Assembly (NCBI RefSeq): GCF_016865425.1 | Contig: NZ_AP023355.1 | Span: forward strand, 5,330,198-5,394,197 | DNA length: 64,000 nucleotides | Origin: Actinocatenispora thailandica | Lineage (GTDB): Bacteria > Actinomycetota > Actinomycetes > Mycobacteriales > Micromonosporaceae | Direction of reading: 5' to 3' | In this document: one piece after another, positions 34,726 through 43,119 of the stretch | Numbering within the stretch: position 1 is the first letter of the stretch | How the letters are laid out: the number at the start of each line of letters is the position of its first letter | Notes under the pieces: generated by a model | Database searches by the model: none | Told to the model about the DNA's origin: nothing | Seen by the model: the letters and a program-made list of their open reading frames with translations, nothing else | Translations under genes and position numbers: made by a program

Positions 34726-34754
34726 CGGCGCCGGGAGCGAGGCTCCCGGCGCCG
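34726..34754 (-). terminator. terminator after the quinone oxidoreductase gene
   Basis: Perfect 13-bp stem (34726-34738 with 34742-34754) with a three-base GAG loop, about 20 bases after the stop of the oxidoreductase on the minus strand. Confidence 0.75.
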
Positions 34755-34776
34755 GGTGGTCGTACCGTGCGGCGGA

Positions 34777-35757
34777 TCAGATCCGGACCACGTACTTGCC
34801 CCGACCGCGGCCCTCGGCGAGCAGCTGGTGCACCGCCGGTACCGCGGCGAGCCCGTCGACCTCGGTGACCGCGAGGCCGACCCGGCCGGACGCGAGCAGG
34901 TCCAGGCAGCGGGCCATCGCGTCGGCGACCCGGGCCGGCGCGGCGCGGGACAGGTTGGAGATCGAGAAGCCGCCGACGGACAGGTTGCCGCCCATCAGCC
35001 GGCCCATGTGCGGCAGGGTGGCGGGAGCGCCGCCGGTGGCGTTGCCGAACAGCACGATCCGTCCGCCCGGTGCGGCGAGCGCGAGGTCGTTGTCCAGCTC
35101 GCCGGCGCCGAGCGCGTCGAGTACGACGTCGACGCCGCCACCCGCCGCGGCCCGCACCCGGTCGGGGTAGTTGGCGTCGCGCGCGAACGCGGCGGCGTAG
35201 CCGGCGTCGATCGCGGTCGGCACCTTGCTGGCGCGACCGACTGTGCCGATCAGCTGGCCGCCGCCGAGCACCGGCACCAGCTGCGCCACCGCACTACCGA
35301 CGCCGCCGCTGGCCGAGTGCACCAGTACCCGGTCGCCGGCGCGGAATCGCGCCGCCTGGGTGAGCAGCAGGTACCCGGTGGCCAGCACCGCCGGGGTGGC
35401 GGCGGCGAGCGGCGCCGGCACCCCGTCGGGTACCGGAACGGTCAGCTCGGCGCGGGCGCGCGCGATGCTGGCCAGGCCGCCGGCGGTCAGGAAGGCGGTG
35501 ACCCGGGTACCGGCGGCGAGGCCGGTGACGCCCTCCCCCACTGCGCGCACCGTGCCGGCGACCTCGTCGCCCGGGTACGCGGGGAAGCTGTCCGCGTACG
35601 GCTGGTCGCCGCGGCGCATCATCACGTCGACGAAGTTGATCCCGGCGTACTCGACGTCGATGGTGACCTCACCGGGCCCCGGTTCCGGATCGGCCAGCTC
35701 GCCGACCTGGCTGGTGTCCGTCGCATCGGACGGTCCGGTGATGACCAACGCGCGCAT
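34777..35757 (-). CDS. NADPH:quinone-oxidoreductase-like protein (zinc-free MDR family)
   Basis: 326 residues. GroES-like start (YAGINFVDVMMRRGDQP, then PGDEVAGTV), followed by a Rossmann domain with VLVHSASGGVGSAVAQL and DVVLDALGAGELDNDL. The zinc-binding Cys residues of alcohol dehydrogenases are absent, as expected for quinone reductases. The family reduces quinones or enones with NADPH and often answers to electrophile stress. A dyad 46 bases upstream of the start (separate entry) suggests control by a TetR- or MarR-type repressor, but no such gene is adjacent. Confidence 0.88.
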   Translation of the reverse strand: MRALVITGPSDATDTSQVGELADPEPGPGEVTIDVEYAGINFVDVMMRRGDQPYADSFPAYPGDEVAGTVRAVGEGVTGLAAGTRVTAFLTAGGLASIARARAELTVPVPDGVPAPLAAATPAVLATGYLLLTQAARFRAGDRVLVHSASGGVGSAVAQLVPVLGGGQLIGTVGRASKVPTAIDAGYAAAFARDANYPDRVRAAAGGGVDVVLDALGAGELDNDLALAAPGGRIVLFGNATGGAPATLPHMGRLMGGNLSVGGFSISNLSRAAPARVADAMARCLDLLASGRVGLAVTEVDGLAAVPAVHQLLAEGRGRGKYVVRI

Positions 35758-35802
35758 GACCCACCTCTTTCGACGTTCCCCGGAGCCCGAACACTACTAC
35801 AT

Positions 35803-35815
35803 TGTTCGACGAACA
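35803..35815 (-). promoter_or_regulatory. operator-like palindrome upstream of the quinone oxidoreductase
   Basis: TGTTCGACGAACA is a perfect 6-1-6 dyad in a low-GC patch 46 bases before the oxidoreductase start; flanking ACATTG/ATCGAATG widens the AT-rich area. It looks like a TetR- or MarR-type operator. Confidence 0.5.
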
Positions 35816-35848
35816 TCGAATGAGTTGCGGGCCGGAGCCTGCCACGGC

Positions 35849-36286
35849 CTACGGGACGAGCAACACCGGGACGGAACAGAGCCGCGCGACGCGCTCCCCG
35901 GTGCTTCCGACCAGCGCGGTGAGCAGCCCGCCCTGGTGTTCGCCCACCACGATCAGATCGGCTCCGCCGGCCTCGGCCAGCTCGCAGACCGTCGACGCGA
36001 CCTCGGCCCGCATCGCCTCGACGATGTCGCCCTGCGCGTCGACACCGGCCGCGGTCAGCTCTCCGACCGCCCGGTCCACCACATCCTGCGCCGTGCCGTT
36101 CTCCTCGCGCACCAGCGCCGGGGCCGACGGCACCAGCCCCATCGTGGTCGGCTCGACACAGTCCACCGCCCGCACGTGCAGGACCCGAACCCGTGCACCG
36201 GTAGCCTTCGCCAGCTCGGTGGTGTGCGCCAGCACCCGGGACGAGTCGTCGGTACCGCTGAGCGCCACCACGAGGTTTCGGTACAT
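35849..36286 (-). CDS. universal stress protein (UspA family)
   Basis: 145 residues; the ATG at 36286 follows GGAGAGGAG, preferable to the longer frame. Starts MYRNLVVALSGTDDSSRVLAH and contains ADLIVVGEHQGG, then VGSTGERVARLCSVPVLLV. This is the ATP-binding G-2X-G-9X-G(S/T) region of Usp proteins. Single-domain form; likely made in dormancy or oxygen stress. It is divergent from nothing and probably monocistronic. Confidence 0.92.
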   Translation of the reverse strand: MYRNLVVALSGTDDSSRVLAHTTELAKATGARVRVLHVRAVDCVEPTTMGLVPSAPALVREENGTAQDVVDRAVGELTAAGVDAQGDIVEAMRAEVASTVCELAEAGGADLIVVGEHQGGLLTALVGSTGERVARLCSVPVLLVP

Positions 36287-36368
36287 CACCAACCACTCCT
36301 CTCCTGCCGGCCGCCCCGGCGGGGCCATGCCGGTTCGCCGACGGTCCGCAGCGGACGTGGCAGCCAGC

Positions 36369-37166
36369 TCAGTCGACCACGAACGTCGCGCGGGTACGCC
36401 GGCCGTACGGGGTCGATTCGGTGGACCACGCGTCGGCGAACGCGTCGAGAGTGATCTCGGTCAGGGTGCCCAGTTCGGCGCTGTCATCCCGGTGGGCCAG
36501 CACGGTGACCGCGAGCCGGCCCGGCTCACGCTCGACGAGGATGCGCACTTCGGCCGCCCCGGCCTCGACCGCGCCGTTGACGACCTCGCTGGCCGCCAAC
36601 ATCGCCGGGGTGCTGACCGATCGCGGCAGCTTCCAGTCCGCGGCACAGGAGTCGATCACCGAACGCGCCTCCCGGGCGATCCGCCGCCCCGCGACGAGCG
36701 TGGCGCTGCGCCGCAACCGCCGGGGCGGCTCGGCCAGGGCCGCCACCGCCTCCGGCATCGAGTCGCGTAGCGGAACCTGCTCCGCGAGCGCGGCTTCCCG
36801 GTACCACCGGGCCTGCTCGCCGCCCAGCCCGTACAGGCACAGCCGGCTGGCCGGCCAGCCGCCGGCACGCTCGTGCGCGTGACAGAGCAGCGCCAGCGCG
36901 GCGGGACCGGACGCCCGCAGGCCGGTACAGTCGGCGACGGCACGCGGATGCGCGATCAGGATGGCGCTCAGCTCGTGACGTACCCGCGGGCCGTCCGCCT
37001 CGTCGATCGATCCGAAGAGCCGGACCAGGTCGAACCCGAGGCCGCTGACCAGTTCCCAGCGCAACGGTGACGTCGGCTCCTTCGCCGGCGGCACGGTTGC
37101 CTGCCCGTCCCCGGCCGGTGGGCCGGTCGAACCGCGTCGCACCGACGGCGTTCCGGCCGCAGACAC
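36369..37166 (-). CDS. STAS domain fused to a GHKL-type ATPase (anti-sigma-like)
   Basis: About 265 residues from a GTG at 37166; no clear ribosome site, so the start may be later. Residues 35-120 resemble a STAS domain (FDLVRLFGSIDEADGPRVRH, then AVADCTGLRASGPAALALL). The C-terminal half resembles the anti-sigma ATPase of RsbW/SpoIIAB type (AMLAASEVVNGAVEAGAAEV with the N-box-like Glu-Asn, then AVTVLAHRDD). STAS antagonists and ATPase kinases are normally separate partner proteins; here they are one chain. It is probably a partner-switching regulator of an unknown sigma factor. The ATPase G boxes are weak, so activity is uncertain. Confidence 0.65.
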   Translation of the reverse strand: MSAAGTPSVRRGSTGPPAGDGQATVPPAKEPTSPLRWELVSGLGFDLVRLFGSIDEADGPRVRHELSAILIAHPRAVADCTGLRASGPAALALLCHAHERAGGWPASRLCLYGLGGEQARWYREAALAEQVPLRDSMPEAVAALAEPPRRLRRSATLVAGRRIAREARSVIDSCAADWKLPRSVSTPAMLAASEVVNGAVEAGAAEVRILVEREPGRLAVTVLAHRDDSAELGTLTEITLDAFADAWSTESTPYGRRTRATFVVD

Positions 37167-37301
37167 TGCTGAACACCACCTTCGCCTCCGTGCCGAACCG
37201 ACACGACTCCCTTACCCGGCCACCCGGCACCGCAATCGTGGCAACGGTGCGCGCCGGTACCGGGTGCCCGTCGATGTGCGGTCCGGATGGCAGGCGGGTC
37301 G

Positions 37302-37634
37302 TCAGGCGGGGGTACCGGAACCGGGCTCGGCAGCGCGGTAGAAGCTCTCCCCGGCGTGGTCGGCGTCGGTGTAGACCTTGGTGGTCCCGTCCGGGTAGGC
37401 GGCGAAGGGCAGCACGACCCCGTCCGGGCACGGGTGCAGGAACATCAGCGTGGATCCGATCACCACGAACGAGCGCGCCATCGGGGTGGCGTGTTCGGTG
37501 CCGTGCTCCGAGCGCCACCCGTGCACCCGCTCCGCCGCCCCCGGTTGGGCCGCGGCGCTGTGCACCTTCCCGATGAGGTCGTCGATCGCCAGCCGGTCCA
37601 GGATCTCGATCTGCAGGTTCGGTGGCTGCTGCAC
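37302..37634 (-). CDS. hypothetical protein
   Basis: 110 residues from a GTG, rich in beta-prone segments (RSFVVIGSTLMFLHPCPDGVVLPFAAY). No family recognised. The end is FYRAAEPGSGTPA. It could be a real small cytoplasmic protein: it has the codon bias of its neighbours and no competing frame of similar quality. Confidence 0.5.
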   Translation of the reverse strand: MQQPPNLQIEILDRLAIDDLIGKVHSAAAQPGAAERVHGWRSEHGTEHATPMARSFVVIGSTLMFLHPCPDGVVLPFAAYPDGTTKVYTDADHAGESFYRAAEPGSGTPA

Positions 37635-37840
37635 GTCGCGCTCCCGCCTTGCAACGGATGGACTGTTCGCTCCGGTTCCGTGCCGGGGCGAGCGGCACGC
37701 GCTGGCTGGTGGCCGGTCGCCCGACCTCGAATATAGGCACCGAGAGGTCGGCTCCCGGCCGGTTCGGCGAACCGCCCGACCCGACCAGGCAGCGATATCG
37801 GTAACGTCCGAATCAACCGGTCTCTTGCGAAGAAAGGAAC

Positions 37841-37852
37841 GTTAGCGTTAAC
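37841..37852 (+). promoter_or_regulatory. LacI-type operator-like dyad upstream of the GH76 gene
   Basis: GTTAGCGTTAAC is a 12-bp dyad with one mismatched pair, in an AT-rich stretch 33 bases before the mannanase start. LacI-family sugar repressors bind such CG-centred sites. It fits induction of the mannanase by its products. Confidence 0.5.
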
Positions 37853-37884
37853 GTCGCTCCGATCACCAACGAAAGGGGCATACG

Positions 37885-39060
37885 ATGCGCGCTGCTCGAC
37901 GCGGCCGACCCGGCCGATGGCTACTGGGGCTGCTGGCGGTGCTCCCCGCGGTCACCCTGGCCGGCCCGGCCACGGCCGCACCCGACCGCTCCGGCGCCGA
38001 CCGGGCCCGCTGGGCCACCCGGGCCGAGGCCAGCTACCGGGCCCTGCAGGACCACCTCTACCTCGGCACCACCGGACACCGGCTGTACGCGGAAACCACG
38101 CCCGCGGCGCCGGACGGCAACCCGTACTCGTACCTGTGGGAGTTCCGCGAGGCGACCCAGGCGACGCTGGACGTGCGGGCGCTGCCCGGCAACCACCGCC
38201 GCTACGCCACCGACGTCGCCGACCGCTTCGCCGCGATCGGGCAGTACGCGAGCACCGACCCGGCGCATCCCGGGTACGACTCGTACCTGCCACCGCCACT
38301 GGGCACCGACGGTGACCTGTTCTACGACGACAACGCGGTGGTCGGACTGTCCTTCGTCGACGCGTACCGCGGCGGCCGGGACGCCCGGATGCTCGCCGGC
38401 GCCGAGGCGGCGTTCCGCACCGACCTGCGCGGCTGGGACACCGACCCGGCGAAGACCTGTCCCGGCGGCATGCACTGGGTCGAGGCGAGCTGGAACACCA
38501 TCCGTGCGGCCAACGTGACCGGGCTGTTCGCCGAGCTGGCCGCGAACCTCTACGCGATCACCGGGGAGCGCGACTACCTGCACTGGGCGGTGCGCGCCTA
38601 CCGGTGGAACCGGTCCTGCCTGATGAGCTCGCCCGGCCTGTACCGCAACGACATCGCCGACGACGGCAGCTACGACGACACGCTGTGGAGCTACAACTCC
38701 GGCGCCATGATCGGCACCGCAGCCACGCTGTACCGGGCGACCGGGGACCGGCACTGGCTGAGCCTGGCGCGCGGCGACGTGCGCGGCGCGATGGCCTACT
38801 GGACCAGCGGCGACCGGCTGTACGACCAGCCGGCGGTGTTCAACGCGTTCCTGTTCCGCGACGTGCTGCCGATCGCACCCGGCTATCGGTCCACATTGGA
38901 CAGCTATGCCGCGCGGCTGTGGCGGGACAACCGGGACCCCGCGACCGGGCTGTTCCGGTTCCAGGCATCCAACGGCGGTGCACCGGATCCGTCCCTCCCG
39001 GTCGGCACCCTCAACCAGGCCGCGGCGGTTCAACTGTTCGCGCTGCTCGGCCGCGCCTGA
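37885..39060 (+). CDS. secreted GH76-family alpha-1,6-mannanase-like enzyme
   Basis: 391 residues. Signal peptide (MRAARRGRPGRWLLGLLAVL, then GPATAA). The GH76 hallmark FYDDNAVVGLSF carries the catalytic Asp pair Asp148-Asp149. Further (alpha/alpha)6-barrel segments are GGMHWVEASWNTIRAANVTG, LWSYNSGAMIGTAATLY and WTSGDRLYDQ. The family cuts alpha-1,6-mannan, for example fungal or mycobacterial-type mannan, outside the cell. The ATG follows AAAGGGGC, with a LacI-like operator upstream. It is a single-gene unit ending at a hairpin shared with the convergent racemase gene. Confidence 0.9.
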   Translation: MRAARRGRPGRWLLGLLAVLPAVTLAGPATAAPDRSGADRARWATRAEASYRALQDHLYLGTTGHRLYAETTPAAPDGNPYSYLWEFREATQATLDVRALPGNHRRYATDVADRFAAIGQYASTDPAHPGYDSYLPPPLGTDGDLFYDDNAVVGLSFVDAYRGGRDARMLAGAEAAFRTDLRGWDTDPAKTCPGGMHWVEASWNTIRAANVTGLFAELAANLYAITGERDYLHWAVRAYRWNRSCLMSSPGLYRNDIADDGSYDDTLWSYNSGAMIGTAATLYRATGDRHWLSLARGDVRGAMAYWTSGDRLYDQPAVFNAFLFRDVLPIAPGYRSTLDSYAARLWRDNRDPATGLFRFQASNGGAPDPSLPVGTLNQAAAVQLFALLGRA

Positions 39061-39078
39061 CCACGCGGCGACGCCCTG

Positions 39079-39108
39079 CCGCCTGCGCCGCGCGCTCAGC
39101 GCAGGCGG
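39079..39108. terminator. bidirectional terminator between the GH76 and larA genes
   Basis: Perfect 10-bp stem (39079-39088 with 39099-39108), 10-base loop. It overlaps the last codons of the LarA-like gene. Confidence 0.65.
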
Positions 39109-40352
39109 TAGAGGATCTCCCCGGCGTCCGGCACCACCATCGTGTCCGGATCGGCCGAGCCGGCCGCGGGGTCGATGCCGGCCGGGTCGCGGTAGTCCAG
39201 GCCGAGCGAGCGGGTGGTCGCCTCGTCGATGCCGGTGGCCAGGGTGACGGTGATCCGGCAGCGCTCGCCGCGCACCGGGTCGTAGCTGCCGGCACCGCGC
39301 AGGTGCGTCGAGTGTGCCAGCACGCCCCACGGGTGGTCCCGGAACCGGTCCCACTGGGCGGTGAAGTACTCCCGGCAGTGGTAGCCGACGGCCCGGATGT
39401 CGGCGTCGTGGGTATGACTGACCGTCCGCACGTGCGGCGCGTACAGCACCACCTCGCCGCCGTCGGCGACCACCGGCTCCACCTTGTACATCCCCTTGGC
39501 GGCCGTCCACAGCTCGTCGTACCGGGTGGAGACCACCGACAGCACCCGCTGGACCGGCGCGCTCAGGTAGCGCACGTGCGCCTCGGCCGCCACCTCCGCG
39601 GCGGCGGCCCAGGCCTCCTCGGTACCGCCGTAGGCCACCGAGTGCAACGCGTCGCTGCCGGAGGCCACCACCACGCACAGCGCCCGGCGACGCGCCGGTA
39701 CCAGCGCCGCGGCGGCGTCGATCACGGCGCGCACCGGCGTACTGCCCCGGGTACCGATGATCTCGGCGCTGCCGATCAGCGCGCCGAGCCAGTGCGACAG
39801 GTCGATCACCTCCGGCCCGGCGATCCCCGGGAACAGGTACTTGTTGCCGCCGGAGAAGCCGACCACCTCGTGCGGGAACACCGGCCCGACCACCAGCAGC
39901 GTGTCGTGCTCGACCGCGGCCCGGTTGAGGGTCACGTCGACGCCGGCGCGCAGCCGCCCCCCGGACAGCCGTTCGACGGTGTCGGCGGACAGCCGCCCGA
40001 CGGTGGTCAGCTGGGTCGGATCCCACCACTCGTGGTTGCGCACCGCCATTCCCGGGTACCGGTCGGCGATGCCGCCGGGCGCCGCGCCGACCAGCGCGGC
40101 GAGGTCCGCCTCGGACAGGCCGGCGTGGGTACCGAGGGCGACCAGCACGGTCAGCCGCGCGACCCGGCCGGCCAGCGCGCCGTGCACCGCGTCGAGCAGC
40201 AACGGCAGCGGGCAGCTGCGGGTCGCGTCCGGGATCAGGACGCACACCGAGCGGCCGGCGTAGTCGTCGGCGCCGAGCACCGAGCGAACGAACGCGTCGA
40301 CCCGTTCGGGTTCCAGCGTCTGCCCCGCCCCGCCGATGTCGCTGACCGTCAC
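39096..40352 (-). CDS. larA: LarA-family nickel-pincer racemase
   Basis: 418 residues. LarA signatures: CVLIPDATRSCP, VALGTHAGL, then GPVFPHEVVGFSGGNKYLFPGIAG (His and Lys that hold the nickel-pincer cofactor) and DLSHWLGALIG with a further His. KGMYKVEP follows. LarA enzymes racemise or epimerise 2-hydroxy acids such as lactate; the substrate range is broad. The cofactor-making genes larB, larC and larE are not in the window, so they must lie elsewhere or the cofactor is supplied otherwise. Cytoplasmic, monocistronic. Confidence 0.9.
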   Translation of the reverse strand: MTVSDIGGAGQTLEPERVDAFVRSVLGADDYAGRSVCVLIPDATRSCPLPLLLDAVHGALAGRVARLTVLVALGTHAGLSEADLAALVGAAPGGIADRYPGMAVRNHEWWDPTQLTTVGRLSADTVERLSGGRLRAGVDVTLNRAAVEHDTLLVVGPVFPHEVVGFSGGNKYLFPGIAGPEVIDLSHWLGALIGSAEIIGTRGSTPVRAVIDAAAALVPARRRALCVVVASGSDALHSVAYGGTEEAWAAAAEVAAEAHVRYLSAPVQRVLSVVSTRYDELWTAAKGMYKVEPVVADGGEVVLYAPHVRTVSHTHDADIRAVGYHCREYFTAQWDRFRDHPWGVLAHSTHLRGAGSYDPVRGERCRITVTLATGIDEATTRSLGLDYRDPAGIDPAAGSADPDTMVVPDAGEILYRLR

Positions 40353-40535
40353 CGCACCCCGTCCTTCCCTCCGGGCACCACCGTACTGCGCCGGCCGGCC
40401 CGCTCCGCTGATGCGCGTGACCCGCCCGGACGGTGGCGCGGGTGGCCCCGGCCGAGCCGGGTGGCGCCGGTGACGACCTTGGCGGACCGGGTGGCGCGGC
40501 CCGGCCGGACCGGGTGGCGCCCGCTGCCGTACGGG

Positions 40536-41165
40536 CTACCTGGCCGCTGGTGGGCGCCACATCGCCCAGAGGGTCGGGCCACCGTCCGGGACCGCGATCT
40601 CGCGGGTCACCTCGAACCCGAAGGAGCGGTAGTACGGCACGTTGGCCTCGTTGCTCGACTCCAGGTAGGCGGGCGCCGCCTCGGCGTCGCAGACCGCGAG
40701 CCGGGAGCGCAGCAGCCGCCCGCCGATGCCCTGACGTTGCGCGCTCGGGTCGGTGCCCAGGTACGCCAGGTACCAGTGCGGTTCGCTCGGATGCACCGTC
40801 TCGATGGCAGTGACGATCGCCTGAGCGGCCGCCACCCGGCCGGGCATGGCCCGCAGCAGCGACGGCACCGCCCACATCGTGCGCCACCAGGGCGTGCGCC
40901 ACCGGCCGGGCGGATCCCAGGTGGCCACCCCCAGCGGGCCACCGGCACCGGCCACCAGCTCGGTGGCGCCGTGGTGCAGGTGGAAGCGGCGGATCATGGT
41001 GCCGAACATCCGCGGCAGGCCGACCCGCAGGATCTGCTCGTCGCCGAACATCCAGCGCATCACCGGATCGTCGTCGAACGCCCGGGCCAGGGTGGCCGCC
41101 GCGGCGCCCACCTCACCCCGCCGTACTCGCCGCACGCTGTGCTGCCCGGTCGCCATGTCGCCCAT
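40536..41165 (-). CDS. GNAT-family N-acetyltransferase
   Basis: About 209 residues; ATG at 41165 chosen, another lies three codons later. Acetyl-CoA loop in DPSAQRQGIGGRLLRSRL (Q-x-x-G-x-G), and a typical C-terminal strand-helix ESSNEANVPYYRSFGFEVT. The pattern of the first 60 residues (RAFDDDPVMRWMF) is common in Streptomyces and Micromonospora GNATs of unknown substrate. It is divergent from the ArsR remnant. The 180 bases behind it contain three copies of CCGGGTGGCGC. Confidence 0.85.
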   Translation of the reverse strand: MGDMATGQHSVRRVRRGEVGAAAATLARAFDDDPVMRWMFGDEQILRVGLPRMFGTMIRRFHLHHGATELVAGAGGPLGVATWDPPGRWRTPWWRTMWAVPSLLRAMPGRVAAAQAIVTAIETVHPSEPHWYLAYLGTDPSAQRQGIGGRLLRSRLAVCDAEAAPAYLESSNEANVPYYRSFGFEVTREIAVPDGGPTLWAMWRPPAAR

Positions 41166-41206
41166 CGTGCCAACCCGGCGCACGAGGGCGCGTCGTCGAG
41201 CGGCTG

Positions 41207-41446
41207 GTGCGCGGCCCGGCGGCCGTCACGGCGCTCGCGGAGCCGCTGGCGATGTCGCTGCCCGCGGTGATGCAGCACCTGCAGGTGCTGGAGCGGGCGG
41301 GGGTCATCGCGACCGAGAAGACCGGCCGGGTGCGCAGCTGCCGGATCGAGCCGGGCACGCTGCGCGCGGCCGAACGATGGCTCAGCGGCCAGCGCACCCA
41401 GTGCGAACGGCAACTCGACCGTCTCGACGACTACCTGAAGGAATGA
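41207..41446 (+). pseudogene. ArsR-family regulator lacking its N-terminus
   Basis: 79 residues: RGPAAVTALAEPLAMSLPAV, then MQHLQVLERAGVIATEKTGR and CRIEPGTLRAAERWL. This is the winged helix of SRPBCC-linked ArsR regulators. The usual opening (about 20 residues, LADPTRRAIL type) is missing. In-frame codons upstream read GRVVERLVRG, so homology starts abruptly near 41186 at the edge of the divergent GNAT gene, with no proper start. Its stop overlaps the next start as TGATG, typical of ArsR-SRPBCC pairs. Confidence 0.6.
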
Positions 41447-41790
41447 TGATCATGGCAGTGACACACTCGACGTTCACCCTCGAACGCCACTTCCCGGCAT
41501 CGTTCGAGCGGGTCTTCGCGGTCTGGGCGCCGACCGGCGGCCCGTCGGTCGGCGCCGCCGGCCCTCCCCGCAGCGCCGCCGGCCACCGCCGCAGGACCGC
41601 CGGGCCTCCCCGCGGCGCCGCCGGCCACCGCCGCAGCGCCGCCGACCGGCCACCCCGGGGAATGGACCCGGGGGAAACACCGGCGCGGGCGGCACCCCGT
41701 CGGCACACACTGGGCTCTGGATCACCGGTGCGGGCGCGGGCCGCGGCGAGCGCCACGGCAGCCCGCCGGCACCGGTGTCGTCGCCAGTGA
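41446..41790 (+). pseudogene. truncated SRPBCC (AHSA1) gene
   Basis: The first about 28 residues (MAVTHSTFTLERHFPASFER, then VFAVWA) match AHSA1/SRPBCC ligand-binding proteins that accompany ArsR regulators. After that the reading frame is repetitive Pro/Arg/Ala with no homology, so the remaining about 110 residues of the domain are lost. The pair is evidently decayed. Confidence 0.65.
41555..41638. repeat. two 42-bp tandem repeats at the breakpoint of the SRPBCC remnant
   Basis: CCTCCCC blocks at 41563 and 41605 and GGCCACCGCCGCAG blocks at 41581 and 41623 give two imperfect 42-bp copies, followed by more CCGCCG. They lie just where SRPBCC homology stops. Confidence 0.7.
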
Positions 41791-41803
41791 GGGGGCATGG
41801 ACG

Positions 41804-42406
41804 ATGGCTGTCACCCGTGGGTTTCACGGCCGCAGACGGGCCGAGGCCGACCCGGCCCGGGTACCGCCGGGCCAGTACGTGACGCGGGACTTCCCGGTGC
41901 TGTCGGCGGGACCCACGCCGCGCCGGCTGGCGGCGGACTGGACCTTCACCATCCGCGGCGCGGTCGACGAACCGGTCGTGTGGAGCTTCTACGAACTGCG
42001 GGCGCTGCCGGCCACGACCATCACCACCGACATCCACTGCGTCACCAAGTGGTCGAAGCTGGACACCACCTGGCGCGGCGTCTCGCTCGACACGCTGCTG
42101 GCCGACATCGACACCAGCGCCGACTACGCCCTGGCGTTCTCCGACGGCGGGTACACCACGAACCTGCCGCTGGACGACCTGACCGGCGGCCAGGCGATGA
42201 TCGCCTACGAGTACGAGGGGGAGCCGCTCACCGCCGAGCACGGCGGCCCGGCCCGGCTGCTCGTCCCGCACCTGTACTTCTGGAAGAGCGCCAAGTGGGT
42301 GCGCGGCATCGAGCTGCGCGACGACGACGAGCCCGGGTTCTGGGAGAGGTACGGCTACCACAACTACGGAGACCCATGGAAGCAACAGCGCTACGCCGGC
42401 GACTGA
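41804..42406 (+). CDS. sulfite-oxidase-like molybdopterin oxidoreductase
   Basis: 200 residues, start ATG behind GAGGGGGC. DIHCVTKWSKLDTTWRGV holds the Cys79 that would ligate molybdenum. FTIRGAVDEP and YEGEPLTAEHGGPARLLVPH are the SUOX fold, and it ends FWERYGYHNYGDPW as in YuiH-type proteins. No Tat signal, so it is cytoplasmic, unlike MsrP. The next gene, an FAD reductase, starts inside its last 31 bases, and a DUF6510 gene follows. This trio recurs in actinomycetes. The substrate is unknown. Confidence 0.9.
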   Translation: MAVTRGFHGRRRAEADPARVPPGQYVTRDFPVLSAGPTPRRLAADWTFTIRGAVDEPVVWSFYELRALPATTITTDIHCVTKWSKLDTTWRGVSLDTLLADIDTSADYALAFSDGGYTTNLPLDDLTGGQAMIAYEYEGEPLTAEHGGPARLLVPHLYFWKSAKWVRGIELRDDDEPGFWERYGYHNYGDPWKQQRYAGD

Positions 42407-43119
42407 GCTGGCAGCTCGCGACGGTACGCGAGATCACCGCCGAGACCGACCGCACCCACAGCATCGGCCTCGACCTGCCCGACTGGCCCGGCCACCTGTC
42501 CGGCCAGCACGTCGACGTGCGGCTGACCGCCGAGGACGGCTACCAGGCGCAGCGCAGCTACTCCATCGCCTCGGCACCGACCGACGAACGCCTGGTACTG
42601 ACCGTGGAGCGCCTCGACGACGGGGAGGTCTCGCCGTACCTGGTCGACGAGCTGCAGGTCGGTGACCAGATCGAACTGCGCGGGCCGGTCGGCGGGTACT
42701 TCGTCCGGCGCCCCACCGACACCGCGCCGGCCCTGCTGGTCGCCGGCGGATCCGGCATCGTCCCGTTCCGCGCGATGCTGCGGGAGCACGGCGCCGCGAT
42801 GGGCGCCGCGCCGATCCGGCTGCTGTACTCGGCGCGCTCGTTCGACGAGATCATCTACCGCGACGAGCTGCTGCGCATCGCCGCGCGCGACGGCATCGAC
42901 GTGAGCATCACGCTGACCCGCAGCCAGCCGCCTGGCTGGCACGGCTACACCGGCCGGGTCGACGCGGCGCTGCTGCGGCAGGTGAGCTGGCCGCCGGACG
43001 AACAGCCGGCGGCGTACCTCTGCGGTCCGACCGGGTTCGTCGAGGCGGCCTCGAACGCGCTGGTCGGCCTCGGCCACGACCCGGGCCGCATCCGCACCGA
43101 ACGCTTCGGGGGGACCTGA
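42376..43119 (+). CDS. FAD/NAD(P)-binding ferredoxin-reductase-type oxidoreductase
   Basis: 247 residues. FAD-binding barrel with QRSYSIASAPTDE (RxYS motif) and a phosphate loop near RGPVGGYF; NAD(P) domain with LLVAGGSGIVPFRAML and YLCGPTGFVEAA. No 2Fe-2S domain is attached. It likely passes electrons between NAD(P)H and the molybdenum protein encoded just upstream, whose gene it overlaps by 31 bases. The partner is inferred from the operon. Confidence 0.9.
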   Translation: MEATALRRRLSWQLATVREITAETDRTHSIGLDLPDWPGHLSGQHVDVRLTAEDGYQAQRSYSIASAPTDERLVLTVERLDDGEVSPYLVDELQVGDQIELRGPVGGYFVRRPTDTAPALLVAGGSGIVPFRAMLREHGAAMGAAPIRLLYSARSFDEIIYRDELLRIAARDGIDVSITLTRSQPPGWHGYTGRVDAALLRQVSWPPDEQPAAYLCGPTGFVEAASNALVGLGHDPGRIRTERFGGT

